Shown here piece by piece: positions 12,154-24,651 of a stretch of DNA of 64,000 bases. The stretch spans positions 434,001 through 498,000 of the forward strand of contig JAQFWX010000033.1 of the NCBI GenBank assembly GCA_027605045.1. Direction: 5' to 3'. The DNA comes from Phallus indusiatus (lineage: Eukaryota > Basidiomycota > Agaricomycetes > Phallales > Phallaceae). Below the pieces are notes generated by a model, which ran no database searches, was not told the DNA's origin, and worked only from the letters and a program-made list of their open reading frames with translations. How positions within the stretch are numbered: the stretch's first letter is position 1; every line of letters begins with the position of its first letter. Both the position numbers and the translations under genes were made by a program.

Positions 12154-14260
12154 ATTAGAATGATGAGATATTGTGCAGCTAATGTTCCCCAAAGGTCTTG
12201 CTGCAGCATCCGCAAGCCTTTTCATGTCCATTTCTGATATGGTACATATGTATATACAACATCAAATTCATTTATACTTTTTCAAACAGTCGCATTCGGG
12301 CCGTGAATTAGAGATCAAAATAGTGTCAATGATTTTAGATATTTGACTTTCCTTCTGGCTTGGTTGACATACACGGGAAGGTTTGTTAGCAAAGGCTGCT
12401 GCAGTTCCATAAGAATCAATGATATCCAAGGCTCGTAGTAAAATTTGAAATAACCTAACGTTATTAAGTTCATGGAATGGTCTGAGGAGCACCGGTGCCA
12501 ATAAGCACAGTTATAATATGGACGTGCTCAACATAAATACATGCATTTAGATATATGCCATCATTCCGCAATCTGATAAACGCTAAAAAGAAGGGTTTTG
12601 GCGATAATTTAAAGCTTCGCCGTGAGATTGATTTTGATATCTTGATCAGAACAATATCAGTTTCATAATCTTCTAAAGCCATATCGCTGATTTTATTTGG
12701 CAAGTTGGGGAAGTATGGGCGCCATGTTATCGTCGCTGATTCGAAGGGCCCGAAGAAGCAGCTTCAGACTGAGGGAGTAGATTTACAAGTGCGTCGGGAG
12801 GATCGGCGCATAAGATATACGCCATGTTAGCTAGACCTAGAGGGACAAAGGGATCCTCTTAGACATACACCCCCTCAACGTCTGATCTTAATTTTTTCCG
12901 AAACCATGGAACTTCGGAAGTTGCGGGACGCTCCATACTTCTTTAGTCTACACTGAAACCATGCATCTTAGGACTGAAGAGAGATACATTAGTCCGAAAG
13001 ATCACGGACAAACGACATTAGGCGTTTTAAGGCTGTTTTGGATGGATTCACATAACACCTGGTTCGTACCATGATCTTAAGCACAAATCGAACATTTCTC
13101 TAAGGTTCTTGAGGCCTTCCCTTGACTTATTTGGAAAATAGAGGTGCCAATGCTGAGTTGACCTGAAATACTATTAAATCTTCGCATGAACATGAGATCA
13201 AGTACTTGATACCCACATTAAATAATTGACGCAAAAGGACACTATACTCTGACAATTATGAGAACTGGTTTGGCATTGTAATTAACAAAATGCAACAAAT
13301 TCAATAAATTCAGATCAAGGCTCCACTCCGTTTTACTAACAGAAACGGTGCGCACGAAAGGAATGGACGAAGAGAAACCAACGCTTGCACTGAAAGCAAA
13401 TTAGACCGGCGAACTGAACTTGGGTCATGAAACATATCAAACTTGAAGCACATTATCCAGCAAACAGAACAAAAAGAAGAAAAAGACTCACCATTTTCAG
13501 TCAATGAAGCTTGAAAACCGATCATTATAGTGACAGACCGTTTTGAAATAACGATACCATCAACAACATAAATTTGAATGTACAAGCATCTCGAGAATAT
13601 ATTGGGAAATTTATCTTCACTTAAACATACACCGATAACTAACGGAGTTGATGGCAGTATCCAGCTAAAGAAAAGTGAATTCATTGGCCAGCTAGGTCGA
13701 CCGTCGACGTTTAGATGGAACACTTTAGTTTGAAAGAATGAAAAACCCTTACATGCACGTTCTTTAAACTCTATAAACATATAGTGGCCCATTATGCATA
13801 ATTTGTGAATTCCTGTACCCTTAGCCTGTTCATCCAGTAACGGTGATACAAAGTTTGTACAAGTTGATTGTCAATTGGATAGGTACGATTCCAACGAAAA
13901 CCAAACATACGGCGCACTCCGACGACTGGCAGAAACTAGCTTTCAACAGGCTTTCAATCAAGTTTGCGGATTCGTCGTCGTGGCATCCTTTCAACCTTTC
14001 TCAACTTTACACTTGATTGTCTCTGCCGGACTGTTCACTCAGATCGCAATGAATTGGACCTTCGAATGCTAGACTTAAATTCTAAGCGCTTTATATTATT
14101 ATTACGAATTAGCTTTATCAATAACATTATAACCATAAACTCTAGTTCTTCTAAACTGGTGATGGCGGAACCGGTTGCCAGCGATCTATCCATCCTGCAT
14201 TTTTCAGCAGGTAGTTAATCTCCGTTCCGTCTCCCTATAGCTATTATCAGCCCGAAAACA
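12154..14260. other. Gene-free stretch with an unassigned minus-strand frame
   Basis: About 2.1 kb lying 3' of both flanking genes. The longest open stretch is 13310-13792 on the minus strand (160 codons). It has a donor-like GGTGAGTC near 13490, but joining it to the next plausible acceptor gave an immediate stop. I could not build a supported gene. Confidence 0.35.
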
Positions 14261-15562
14261 TCACGGATTGTTTTTGACAATGCTCACAATCATTGTATTC
14301 GGAAAACCAGGATCAAATGGAGATACCGATTCGATCTCTTTGATTTGCTCGGAAGATAGGTGCACATTGAGGGCTTCGATGTTGGCTTGAAGGTGCTCGA
14401 CCTTACGACCGCCAATCAGAGGAAAAACATAGGGCGTTTTCTAAATATAAACTCAGAAAACAGCTATGGATAACCCATAGTTGACTGCACCTACATGCAT
14501 CAGATACGCGATGGCAACAGCGGTAATGCTCTTGACACCGACTGCCTTGGCGATTTCTTCCAACTTCCTGCTAACCTGGACCTCGGTTTCATTGCGCTTC
14601 CAGTCACCAAACAAGGTACGGCCCTTTTCACCGCTTTCTTGTCGCCGGCGTTCTTCCTCGTCGGTGCGGAATCGGCCCTCAGCCAGTACGCCCCATGGCG
14701 CAAGGGCAAGGCCTTCTGCGCGAGCCATGGGAATGATGTCTCTTTCGAAGCTTCGTTCTAATATGTTCCAACGGCCCTGATAGATGCAGAAAGGTGTTTT
14801 GCCATGGTCCCTTGCCCATTGATTAGCTTTAGAGACTACCCAGGCAGGTGTGTCCTATAATGTGATTACTCAGCCAAAGCTTTCAAAAACACTGATGATG
14901 AAACGAACAGAGATTCCCTGTCAAAAATAGCATAAGCACGTGGAAAAAAACCTTAAAGAGCGTGGTTCATAAGTACCAAATAAAGAACCTTTCCTTTTAT
15001 CACGAGACTGTGCAGATTATTCATGACTTCTTCTATGGATGTGTCGAAAGCCCACCCTGTATGGTGTTATTGATATCGCGCAAAAATCTAAGCCAAAACA
15101 CTTGCAATGAACATATAATATATCGATATACGTTGTCCGGAGCTTTTTCAAGCTGGCCTCGACGGAAATGTGCATTGACTTGTGACTGTTTCCGGTATAA
15201 TTGATCTTGACAGGGATGTTATCCGTACCACGTTTGAAATTGGTAGTGTACTTGGTGGCCAAAACAATCTGGTCGCGAATGCCCTTCTTCTCCATCCATT
15301 CGCCAATGAATTCCTCGGAGGTTTCATCTTGATAGTTATTAGAAGTGTCGATGAAGTTTCCTCCGGCTTCGTAGTACGCATCGAGCAACTTGAAAGACGT
15401 TTCTTTGTTCATAGATCCCATTCCGAATTGATCCCACTTGTCGCCTATGCTCATAGCTCCTACCTGTAAAGGAGAAACATGAACTCCAGCATTGGGTGAA
15501 AGGACCCTGTAACGAGCAAGGGGGCTTGAAGGTAAAGGTGCGGGAGCGAACGCGTTAGACAT
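14261..15562 (-). CDS. Aldo-keto reductase, aryl-alcohol dehydrogenase type (361 aa)
   Basis: NADP-dependent reductase of the AAD-like AKR group, converting aromatic aldehydes to alcohols in lignin-related or detoxification metabolism, presumably cytosolic. Exons 15562-15106, 15056-14977, 14917-14909 (9 nt), 14854-14495 and 14440-14261 give 362 codons with matching phases. Visible motifs: [29 protein letters not shown] (catalytic Asp and Tyr), VLATKYTT (catalytic Lys), [20 protein letters not shown] (catalytic His), [38 protein letters not shown] and the cofactor segment [15 protein letters not shown]. The first intron is GC-AG, and the microexon restores the conserved residues GIS between VLYL and DTPAW. 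Length is typical of the family. Substrate is not predictable from sequence. Confidence 0.93.
14909..14917 (-). other. 9-nt microexon of the aldo-keto reductase gene
   Basis: GGAATCTCT, encoding Gly-Ile-Ser, is preceded by a pyrimidine-containing acceptor ending GACAG and followed by donor GTTCGT. Without it the protein would read VLYL-DTPAW; with it, VLYLGISDTPAW, the usual AAD-family sequence. Phase 0 on both sides. Confidence 0.8.
15057..15105 (-). other. GC-AG intron in the aldo-keto reductase
   Basis: The donor reads CATT/GCAAGT, the preferred GC-donor context, and the acceptor is ACAG. Splicing creates the tryptophan codon of VHWWAF, matching the conserved VHWWD-type motif of the family. 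Confidence 0.75.
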
Positions 15563-15617
15563 TTGAAAAAAAGAATGATTTAGCCTATTCTTTAGAATTC
15601 CACTGGCAGCATGAAGT

Positions 15618-15625
15618 CTTTTATA
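15618..15625 (-). promoter_or_regulatory. TATA box of the aldo-keto reductase gene
   Basis: TATAAAAG on the minus strand lies about 56 nt upstream of the start codon at 15562. Confidence 0.5.
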
Positions 15626-16580
15626 TCCTTTGCACCCTCAATATTTTTACTCCGCAACTGATCTCCAAATGACGTTCGCAGACGAACCCTGGGTCACGAT
15701 CCAGGATAAACACCTCGGCAGCAGAACCACTTCGTCCTCCACTCCATGACTTTGTCCTTTATAGATTATGGTTTTTCGAATAGTAGGTCAGCTGCAGTGC
15801 CGAATCATTGGCCGTACTGATATCTTCAACTTGAAAATGTGCGAACGGATGTCGAAATGGGAGAAAGGGCAAATGGAATAAGCATCGTATGCATGAACCA
15901 CATTCCACGATCAAAAGCCCGGTTACCTGAAAATTGGAGTCAAAGGCGGGTAAACGCAATTGTCATTTGTTCGTCGTTGGATTCTTAGTTGGTGTACTGT
16001 TTAGCCGGGTGCGTGACAGACGTAACGTCACGTCGTTCCAGTCAACGGAGCCTAAATATGCACTTTTGCGATGGTCTTTCAGCATAGTAGCCAGTCAAGA
16101 TCACAGACTTCGACAGGTTATGGAGTACTCCAGCATCGATGATATATGCCTCAAAGGTCATGATGTTGTGGAAACCACCCACTCGAGGAATCAAAATTCG
16201 TCGAGTCATTTTGCGTTCGTCACTGATTACATGGATACATACTGGACTCCGTATCAGAAAAAATACAAACTAGATCAATTTGGGTGGTAAATACTTTTGG
16301 GGTTGAACAGGCGATGGGTGTCACATGGTCTGTGCGTTGAAGCATTGGAAGACTGCCAAGACCGTTTGTTAAGATTACAATCTTGCACATAAATATAGAG
16401 GAGGCCGCAGTCCTTTTCCGCACGGAAAGCAAGCTCTCCGTCCGGACAGCAGTCCCGGTTCAGATCTCGATCGTTTAGTGTCTTCAATAGTGAAAAGGGT
16501 GGGGGATTAGAAACTGATATCGAGATTTGAAGGCTAACGCTTTTCGAATGCGAACCCTATATAAATATCTACAATAACAA
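15626..16580. other. Gap between aldo-keto reductase promoter and cap methyltransferase
   Basis: Holds an open frame at 15934-16290 (+, 118 codons) with a hydrophobic stretch (HLFVVGFLVGVLFSRVRD) that might suggest a membrane segment. No family match, no intron support and no clear promoter, so I do not call it a gene. Confidence 0.35.
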
Positions 16581-18156
16581 TTAGATCGAGATACCACATT
16601 TGAGGGTGAAAAACCTACTTGCTGCTTCCCACTGATCTTCATCCATCTGGCTCACACCCTGGGAATCTACGACTCTCATCGACTGCAGAAGCGTACTGAA
16701 CTCTCTGTTGTCCTTTTCGGCCTCAAAAATATCATGAAACTCCTTGCGATATACTGAATACAACGAGTACTCTTTTGCCAAGCTACGTTGAGATATCAGT
16801 CCCAAAAGCTTATGTGGTTAAGTGGAATGACAAACGTTGTGAAGTAATCCCAGTTGACGACATATTCAGGTACATCTTCAACAGCATCTTTCAGGAAGAA
16901 AGTATATCGTTGTCCGAACATCGGTTGCTTCTTTTTTGTCAAGTGTTCTTCAAATGTCAGCCTATATACCGAGTTGCCGAATGATGGCTCCGAGGATGGC
17001 GACAATGCAGATAGACGACTCCTGCAATTGTATAAGAACAGATCCAAAAAGACAAGTATCCCGGAAACGTACATAATCCACTCGGCATTAGGAACGGTCC
17101 CCAAGAAGATACCACCCTTTCTCAGATGTTTTGATACATTCTCGAGCATCATTCTAGCCTTGCTTTCGTTCTCAAAAGCATAGTGCATACAGAACTGCAT
17201 CGAAACCACATCAAAGGGCGGAACAAGCAGCGAAGGGGGTACAGCTGACGCTATAGGTTCCGCGTAACAGTCCAAGGCCGCAAAGTGGGCTAAAAACTTG
17301 TTGGGCATTTGCCTCCAGCGGGATTGAGCTTGTTCAACTGATACAGCTGCGATATCTAAAGGCAAAGTGTTACCACACGCAGAACGACACACAAGAGAAG
17401 TTAAATTGCAGGTATACCTAATCCTACATACTCCAATACTCGAGCCTTTTGCCATTTCTGGAGATCGCCGCCTTTGCCGCATCCCATATCAAGAACCTTT
17501 CCTCGACGTTTGAGGTTTCCTGGTGGAGGCGGAGGTGCACCCTCAAATGCGCGTTTGCCAAATTTAGCAATAAGAACGGATTTGATCCAGTTATTGAAGC
17601 TCTTCAATCCAATAATAGGAGATACTTGTCTTTCATGAACTCCAACATCAGGTCGTGAATTATCTGCCGAATGAGTTTCAGAAGAAAATACATCTATCAA
17701 TGAGTAAATCTACTTACAATGTTCAACAACGAGGCCGACGTCTCGAGATCGTTTCTGCGGTCCATTACTGTCGTTGTCATCTCGCTTGCGTTTGATGGCT
17801 GTTATATTTTTCGGAAAGAAGTTAGGGTCCTCCAGTGCAGGATCTGGTGCTCTTGCCATCGCTCGTAGAGCATTCCTCGGTGCCTTGAATGACTCGAGTT
17901 CTTCAGGTGTAAGAGGGATCAAAACAGACGACGGAGGCGTCTGCCGCCTGGCCGGGTTATACGGGATAGGTTTTGGCTTTGGAGGCGAAGGAGGCGGTTG
18001 CATCTTCTCGGGAACTATGGATGGCGACATGGTCGTTGGTGAAATAGGATCATTGAGTATGTTTGAAATATGAGGCCGAGTGAGCGTGGGAGAGATAGGA
18101 GGTCCATTTGAGTTGCTGGCAAGGACATCACGTAATGCGTCATACCCTCGGGGCAT
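16581..18156 (-). CDS. ABD1: mRNA cap guanine-N7 methyltransferase (451 aa)
   Basis: Transfers a methyl group from S-adenosylmethionine to the cap guanosine of nascent mRNA in the nucleus. Exons 18156-17718, 17663-17418, 17355-17073, 17021-16836 and 16782-16581 total 452 codons. The N-terminal 140 residues are low-complexity and proline-rich ([20 protein letters not shown]) with a basic KRKRDD patch that may act as a nuclear signal. The catalytic part holds [29 protein letters not shown], the SAM motif [91 protein letters not shown] and [19 protein letters not shown]. All are landmarks of the Abd1/RNMT family, and splicing rebuilds HYN and the VGLDIA motif exactly. Length agrees with other fungal Abd1 proteins. 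Confidence 0.95.
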
Positions 18157-20234
18157 TATTATTGTTCGGACGGTGACTGTCCCTAATTTTCAGGTCCTTT
18201 CTGGCCACCCTTTATACTCGAAAGAGACAGGATGTTATAGTCCCCCTTCCACCGTGAGATTGGCTTTCTTCTTGGGCGCAAAAGGCACTTGGAACTAGTA
18301 TTCAGTTTGAAAAACGTCCCCTGATTAAAGCTGGGTCGTTTCAGGAAAAGTATATACCGTTTGGGTGAGCCTGAGTGCGATATGTGAGATTGTAGTGTAA
18401 AAGGAAGAATGCAATTTGGGGTCCTGAGGGGACTTCGGCCGTCGGTATCAAAGTCACTTTATCAGTTGGGAAATCTAGTTGTTATTATTAGTACGCTAAA
18501 AACATGTAATGGTTAATGATGACAGCTCTACCGAGGAATCAACACGATCGTAGTCTCGGGTCAAGAAAACGTTATTGGCGCTGTGTTACCTAAGCGCGCT
18601 TGTCCCTGTCTTTCCCTTTGAGAGCTTTGGGCTTATTCTTTACTTCAGTATCATTTCAAAATTTTCTAAAGGAAAATTAGTTTAGGACAGGATCTGTAAT
18701 TTCGGCCTTCCTTCCGCGTCCTAACTTAAAGGGATCTCGAATCGAATTTCTATATAATTTTTCAAATATTCAACGCATCTCGTTCTCAGCGTGTAATCCT
18801 GGTCAGTTTTCACTCACATGATTGCGACTGGTTCAATGAAAGTAAGCTGTCAACTGGCCCTTCAGAACCTGTCATTCAAATGCTTAGACATTTTTTAGCG
18901 ACTGAGGGGTATCTAGCTGATACAGGGTTGACGTTTGTGTTTCCGTTCCTGTGAATTTGTCGATCAAAAAGTAAAGTTTTCTAAGAGCTCGGTGACCATT
19001 CTAATTCTGAAAATCAAAGTGTGCTTCTTTCATATACGGGCACTTGCTTACGAAAATTGTTTGCCATAACAGCGTTAGAACACTGATCGATGCATGAAAC
19101 CAACCAGGATCCGTTATTGTCAGCGACCTTGCCGCCTACAGGATATTAGAGAACTGAAATGATCACGCATTCGGGATTCGCCTACGAATAGTAACGGAGC
19201 CCCGGACGCATTCATGAAAAACTACAACAAAATTTACATCAGGTCCCCCAAAAATCTATATGTGGATACCTCATTGCCAAGTGCATGCTCCATGGATGAT
19301 TGAACTCCTTACTATGAAAGTCATTCCGCAAAGTGGAGATCTTTTTTTACGGTTTCAAGCCCTAGGGTTACTATTCATAACTCATTTGAACCAGAGTTCA
19401 TCGTGTGTGCCTCGACACTTACTCCGATATACGGACCCATACCTATTGACAGCTTTCATAGACCGCGCTAAAGGTGTCCCAAATGTTCCAAATTTGAGGA
19501 ACATGTGCGGGGAAATTGATTTTCTGACGATGTGGAATATCTGTGCGGTTTATATTACCGCGCACTGAATTGTGTGGCGTACTTCCCCTAGTCACGAGGT
19601 TTGTATTCCTGTTCCTGGCGGGGGACTTCATGGACCGCCTAACGAGCCGATATCCCAGGTGTACATACGACTCATTACAAGGTATTATACTGGCTGGCAC
19701 TACACACCGTCCCTACTGGTTCCGTCATTTTGACCGACAACAATCAATCAAATACGGAATTCGTGAAGACGGAAAAGTTCTGACTCTTATAGCGAGATTC
19801 CAGAAGGCCAACACATTCTAGAAATGATATATTTACATTCGGCACATGCCGTCGGACCCAGGAAGGTAAACGATTTGTCGTGAATTTGAAGCTGTTTCAT
19901 GACACGTTTAACATGCATTTACTGGGGAACTCATATGCCACTTAACTTGCATATCACTCATTAATGGTGTTTCTTAGAAACTCACTGGGAAGAAGACATG
20001 GGTAACCACACGAGCTTTGAAACTCAAATGACAGGAATTCCATCAGCAGAATTAGATCGGTCGGACGACCATCCAAGTTCAGCTTTTTCCGCGCCGTCTT
20101 CTAAGTTTGGTATAATAATCAAGAATTGCGCAGAAATATCACAAACTAATTTGATAAACAAAACATGATGCGTCCGACAATGTATAAATCTTGGCACGCA
20201 TCCCGAATTCCATTTTCTTTCCGCAAGGTCAGCC
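18157..20234. other. Intergenic region upstream of cap methyltransferase and arrestin-like gene
   Basis: About 2 kb between divergent genes. Open frames at 19260-19568 and 19543-19821 (+) overlap in different frames and show no recognised domain. Nothing else stands out. Confidence 0.35.
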
Positions 20235-21572
20235 ATGTCTCCTAATAACAAGCTGTCTGTCATTTTATCCTCCTCGAAAAGGTACTACTCGACAGGCTCT
20301 CTAGTTTCGGGCACTATTTATCCAACGTTGGATGCCCTTTATGCCATGTCAATTGAAGAACTGCGGATATCTCTCGTCTGTAAAGTGGACACCACCGGTA
20401 AACATATTCCCCTTTCTAGTCCTGTAATTATGCGCTTCTGATTGCGCTTGTCCAGCATGGAACCAAGGCAACGAAAGGTGCTATTTCTTTCTTAATAATG
20501 TATCGCGACAAATGATAATTTATTTCTTGTAGTCAAGCACCGGTTCACGAATCAACCACATTGATGCGAAAAGATCATGTGTTGTGGTCACGGATATCCG
20601 CAGATCAACCTCTTCCCAAAAGCCTCTCTTTCAAACTTGCTATACCTGATGTAGGATTCGACAGCAGCGTTAATTTACCACCCTCATTCTCTGCCAAATG
20701 GTTCTGGCGCAATGGCGATATACGCTCTATCGCTTTCAAAAATAGTACGGAGGTAAGCTACACCGACATCCGGTAGTCCTCTTTGCATGTTACCGACGTC
20801 TCTTTCTTCTCGAAGATAGATGATATTGCTTGTGTACGATACTATCTCAAAGCTAGTGCGCTGGGGTCGGATTTGACTGAATTTTATAAAAGGCCAGTAA
20901 ATCTAGGCTGGGCAATGGGCACCCTCAGCGGCGTTGTTGATCGAAGGTCTAAATTTTAGCAAGGTCCCACTTGTTTTCGTACCGAGAACTGCGGGACGTT
21001 TCGACCTGTCTCTGAAACCCACGAGTCCCTCATACGAGGAGCTGAAGCGGTCAGGAAGTTTCAGGAGGGTGGGAACGACAAGTTCGACAGTTCAACGTAA
21101 ATTGTTCTTCGAATGCGGAACTTCCACATTATCAATCTGGGTTCCCAACCTTCCCAAACTGCCACAACGAAAACCAATACCTATTTTCATATGTCTGACA
21201 TTGACGGGCTTACCGGACATTCCGGGACACAAAAACAAATCATCTTTGCTTCGTTCCGTTTCCCCTCAATTCAAAGGTGTCGAACTTTTCTTACAGCACA
21301 GAGTGCGAATAACCGCAGAAAGCAATAGTTATAATATCAAAGTCACGGACAAGAAGAACATTCTTTCCCAAGTTCAGCCCTACACTAACGACTGGATGGA
21401 AGTGAAAAATGCGGCTGGCAAGACGACATGGCAGAAATCCTATATCTGGAGTGTACTATGGATCAACAATGCGGTCCCCAACTTTTCGGTTTCCCAAATC
21501 TCGTTGACGGTGAGTGTATTATATCAGTTCGTATTCTGTGGACACTGGCAGTGGCTAATCGAGAACTTGTAA
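20235..21572 (+). CDS. Arrestin-like protein (about 364 aa), 3' end uncertain
   Basis: Resembles fungal arrestin-fold (alpha-arrestin-like) proteins, which usually act as adaptors for cargo sorting or ubiquitin ligases. Exons 20235-20397, 20456-20477 (22 nt), 20533-20752, 20816-20896 and 20964 onward join in frame. Arrestin-N pattern: KLSVILSSSKRYYSTGSLVS, IEELRISLVCKV, KDHVLWSRISADQPLPKSLS, then VNLPPSFSAKW and IACVRYYLKAS. An arrestin-C-like region follows (VPLVFVPRTAGRFDLSL to YIWSVLWINNAVPNF). Unspliced, the last frame stops at 21572. A protein-like stretch in another frame (VANRELVKHHLVAKVPIS, to 21673) looks like the natural continuation but cannot be joined by an intron of ordinary length. 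No PPxY motif is visible in this model. Similarity to arrestins is by pattern only. Confidence 0.6.
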
Positions 21573-21673
21573 AGCACCATCTTGTCGCGAAAGTCCCTAT
21601 TAGTGGGATTGGCAACAGCCTATCTTTGGTTTCTGATAGCTTGAATATTGGGGTCTACGAGTGTGATTGCTAA

Positions 21674-24651
21674 CACACATGTTCGACACAAAGGAGGGGT
21701 GACACAATGAAATTGTTGAAACAGTACGTTCGACTCATGACGATTCGCATATAGTAACCTAGGCAGTTAGACACCATTCCCGAAGTTTCTCTCCATACAG
21801 AAGTGATTAAAATTTAGTTTTGAACAAAAGAAAGTTTCAGATATTCGAGCATCATGACAAACCGTCCAGAACGGATTTCTCGCTTATCGGAGAAATATTT
21901 TGTACGAGTTCCCTGCATCCTTCGTCGCTAATCACGCGACGAGATGAACACTCCGTGAAGCCGTAGACAATTGGGCACAACGCGAAAAAAAGTCACCAAA
22001 AAAGTTGCACAGCCTGGCACTTCCAAAGCCCAAAAATGTGCCAAATAATTTCTGCCTAAGCTTTTTTGGATGTTCAATTACGCGCGTCCTCGGAAAAGAA
22101 AAAAAAAACCCCAGTATACAATCATCGCGTATATTATAGCAAAGCTGAGATGACAACATGATAATAAGTTGATATTGGATAAAATTGCGCATGTACTATT
22201 CATTGATTTTTATATGCGACTGGCGTGATTCATAATGAAATCAGTATGCAGGAGTGAGTAAATATAAAGTTGGATATAATTAGGTGGTCTGAGGTGCTAA
22301 ATATATGTAATTCTCAAATAATTCGCAAAGAAGAAAAAAAAAATCTAAATAATTGACAACTGAATTATCCCGGGCGTGGCAAAAATAAATAATTTTATTC
22401 TATATATTCTCTTTTTTTTCTTTCACCGGCATTCAACCAAAATATGTATTTTAGAATTTTTTGGTTTTACGTACGAGCTGGCATGGCAAGGGGTCATGCG
22501 CCATTTTTTAGGAATGAATGTAAATCTACGATTTTGCACGAGTCCGACCGTTCCTTCTCCGAAATTATAAACTCCGAGATATAAATGATCATTTTTAATT
22601 TATCAGATTCTCACACCACAACATTTATTAATAAATATTTCAGAGGGCCCTGACATAGTCTAGCCGTGAACGCGAGCTTCCGTCAGAACACGTGTATGTA
22701 CTCTTTTCAAATATCGTTACTGTGTTCTACATATGTCGTCTCGTTTGACTGATTTTTCAATCACCAAAGAAAACAAGGATGAGTTTTCATCACTTTTTGT
22801 ATTTTTGCTCAGAAAAAACGTTCCTTACAATGCTATGGACTTAGGCACAGCTTATGGAGACGGCCATTTTTTGATGGAGCTGCTGGGATTTTCCGCATTT
22901 GGGCCTGTGGTATACGTTTACCCTGTGTCTTTTCAGGCAGTATAATGAATAAAGACTTCCGACCTCCGACTGTGTATCACAAAAATTTAAACACGTTTGT
23001 CTCTTTTAAAAATCTGTGAGGAAATATTTATTTATGCACCGTCGAAAAATAAATGTCAAAGAAATGTTGGATCTTTTGAGAAAAATTTATGGACAAAAAA
23101 AGTTCTGATTTTCATAAATTCCTACTTTCACAAAACAAAATCAAATCATGAATAAATTTTTATTTTCTAAAGCTGAATCGAAATGGATTGCGATTCATCC
23201 GGAAACAGCAAAACATAAACCTAATTATTTAGCATTTCCCAAAATCAGAATGAATCCCCGAGTCTCGATTTTGACAGATTAGCTGAAGAGAATTACTTAC
23301 TCAATGTAGTATCGTACTAGAAATATTATTCACGCATGGTATCACTAGTTCGTCGGCGGTTTTAAGCGATGACATACATGCGATGTTGAGAGTGTGTTCC
23401 TCATTAAAAGAAATCTAATTTAATCCACGTGTCGGAAGGGACTGCAACTGACGAAAAAGTACTATCCCTGGCTTACACTCGAAAATCAACCAATGAAAAC
23501 CGTCTTGCTAAAAGTCTAAGCCGTCTTGAGCAAAAAAAACGATTGGATAAAGGAAAAAGATAAATTTGAAAAAAACAACCAGAAAAGATAAAAACGTGCC
23601 AAGGTTGAAGGGCAATCATAGACCGTTCCGGCTGGAGCGGTTCGTTTGAATCTCAGGCGGTCAAGTGAATCTGAATCCGCAAGTTGCAAACTGCTGCCTG
23701 CAAAGTCCGAGTCCGAGTCCGAATTCCGAAATCTCTGGCATACATTCATACATACAGAGCATGCAGCTCAAGACAAAAAAAAAGAGGTTCACATGACTTT
23801 ATCAAATATTTCTAAGCGTGCGTACTGAGTATCATAGTAACAGCGGTTGATCTCGGACGTCGATCGCGCACAACAAGCAAGTAATTCTTTACATTCTTTC
23901 CCGATTTTTACGTGTAACTTTTGCGGCACCGATTCAGATGAAAGACGACACATACATACATTGACATGCATATGTATGGCAATACACGATCTGGCTTTGG
24001 CTCGGAATAAATCGGCGTGAGTTAATATTGAAAGACTAGCAGTGATTCTTCAAGATCTTTTGAGATCTCCCTTTCACCTGAGCGATGCATTCACATCTCA
24101 CATGTACGCCCTAAATATTTCCAAATATACTCAAGCACATGAACGTCGTCACTAGACCATTCTATACGTCTGGCACCTTTAGCCTGGCGCGCCATTGATC
24201 ATTCATTACTATTCATTCAATAGAGTAGGTAAACGAACACGTTACACGACTGCGGGGAGGTCAGAATGCCATAAGACTCTTTTTTGATTTTGAACGAAAC
24301 TGCTGCGGGAATCGAAGGTGGTTATCTTCTAAGCGCGAGTACGCCAAAATTATGTGAGATCTTTTTCAAAAGAAAAGAAGATGAGACTGGACGAACTGTA
24401 CGGTAGTTTGTTGCTGTTAACGTTCGTGAAACGACGACACCGGTCCCAAACAATAAATGATATTTGCACACTGCGAAGCTTCACGAACAACAAAAAAGAG
24501 AAATGCGGTACTGCATAACGAATTCTGAAAGCACTTCCTCTCAAAGTTGTGGTCATTGGCAGCAGAGCATGTTTAACGCTTACGTAATCCAAAAAACGTA
24601 AAGTGAACGCGTCAGCTTCAACAGCACTGAATCTACATTCGTCTCTCAACC
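21674..24651. other. AT-rich gene-free region
   Basis: About 3 kb, very AT-rich at 22000-23300 with poly-A/T runs. A 70-codon frame at 22733-22945 (+) has no recognisable features. A short GAGTCC-type repeat (AGTCCGAGTCCGAGTCCG) lies near 23706. The last 400 bp are presumably the Rpn3 promoter; I see no clear proteasome control element. Confidence 0.4.

Noticed and set aside
13310..13792. 160-codon minus-strand open frame
   Set aside because: Composition is odd, no domain is visible, and the only nearby donor/acceptor pair leads to an immediate stop.
15934..16290. Open frame with a hydrophobic segment between the aldo-keto reductase and cap methyltransferase
   Set aside because: No family match, no introns or promoter signal, and it could arise by chance at this length.
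16796..17482. Single long exon reading of the cap methyltransferase through 17022-17072
   Set aside because: Reading through inserts a hydrophobic stretch not in the family; a 51-nt intron with good GT and AG signals removes it in frame.
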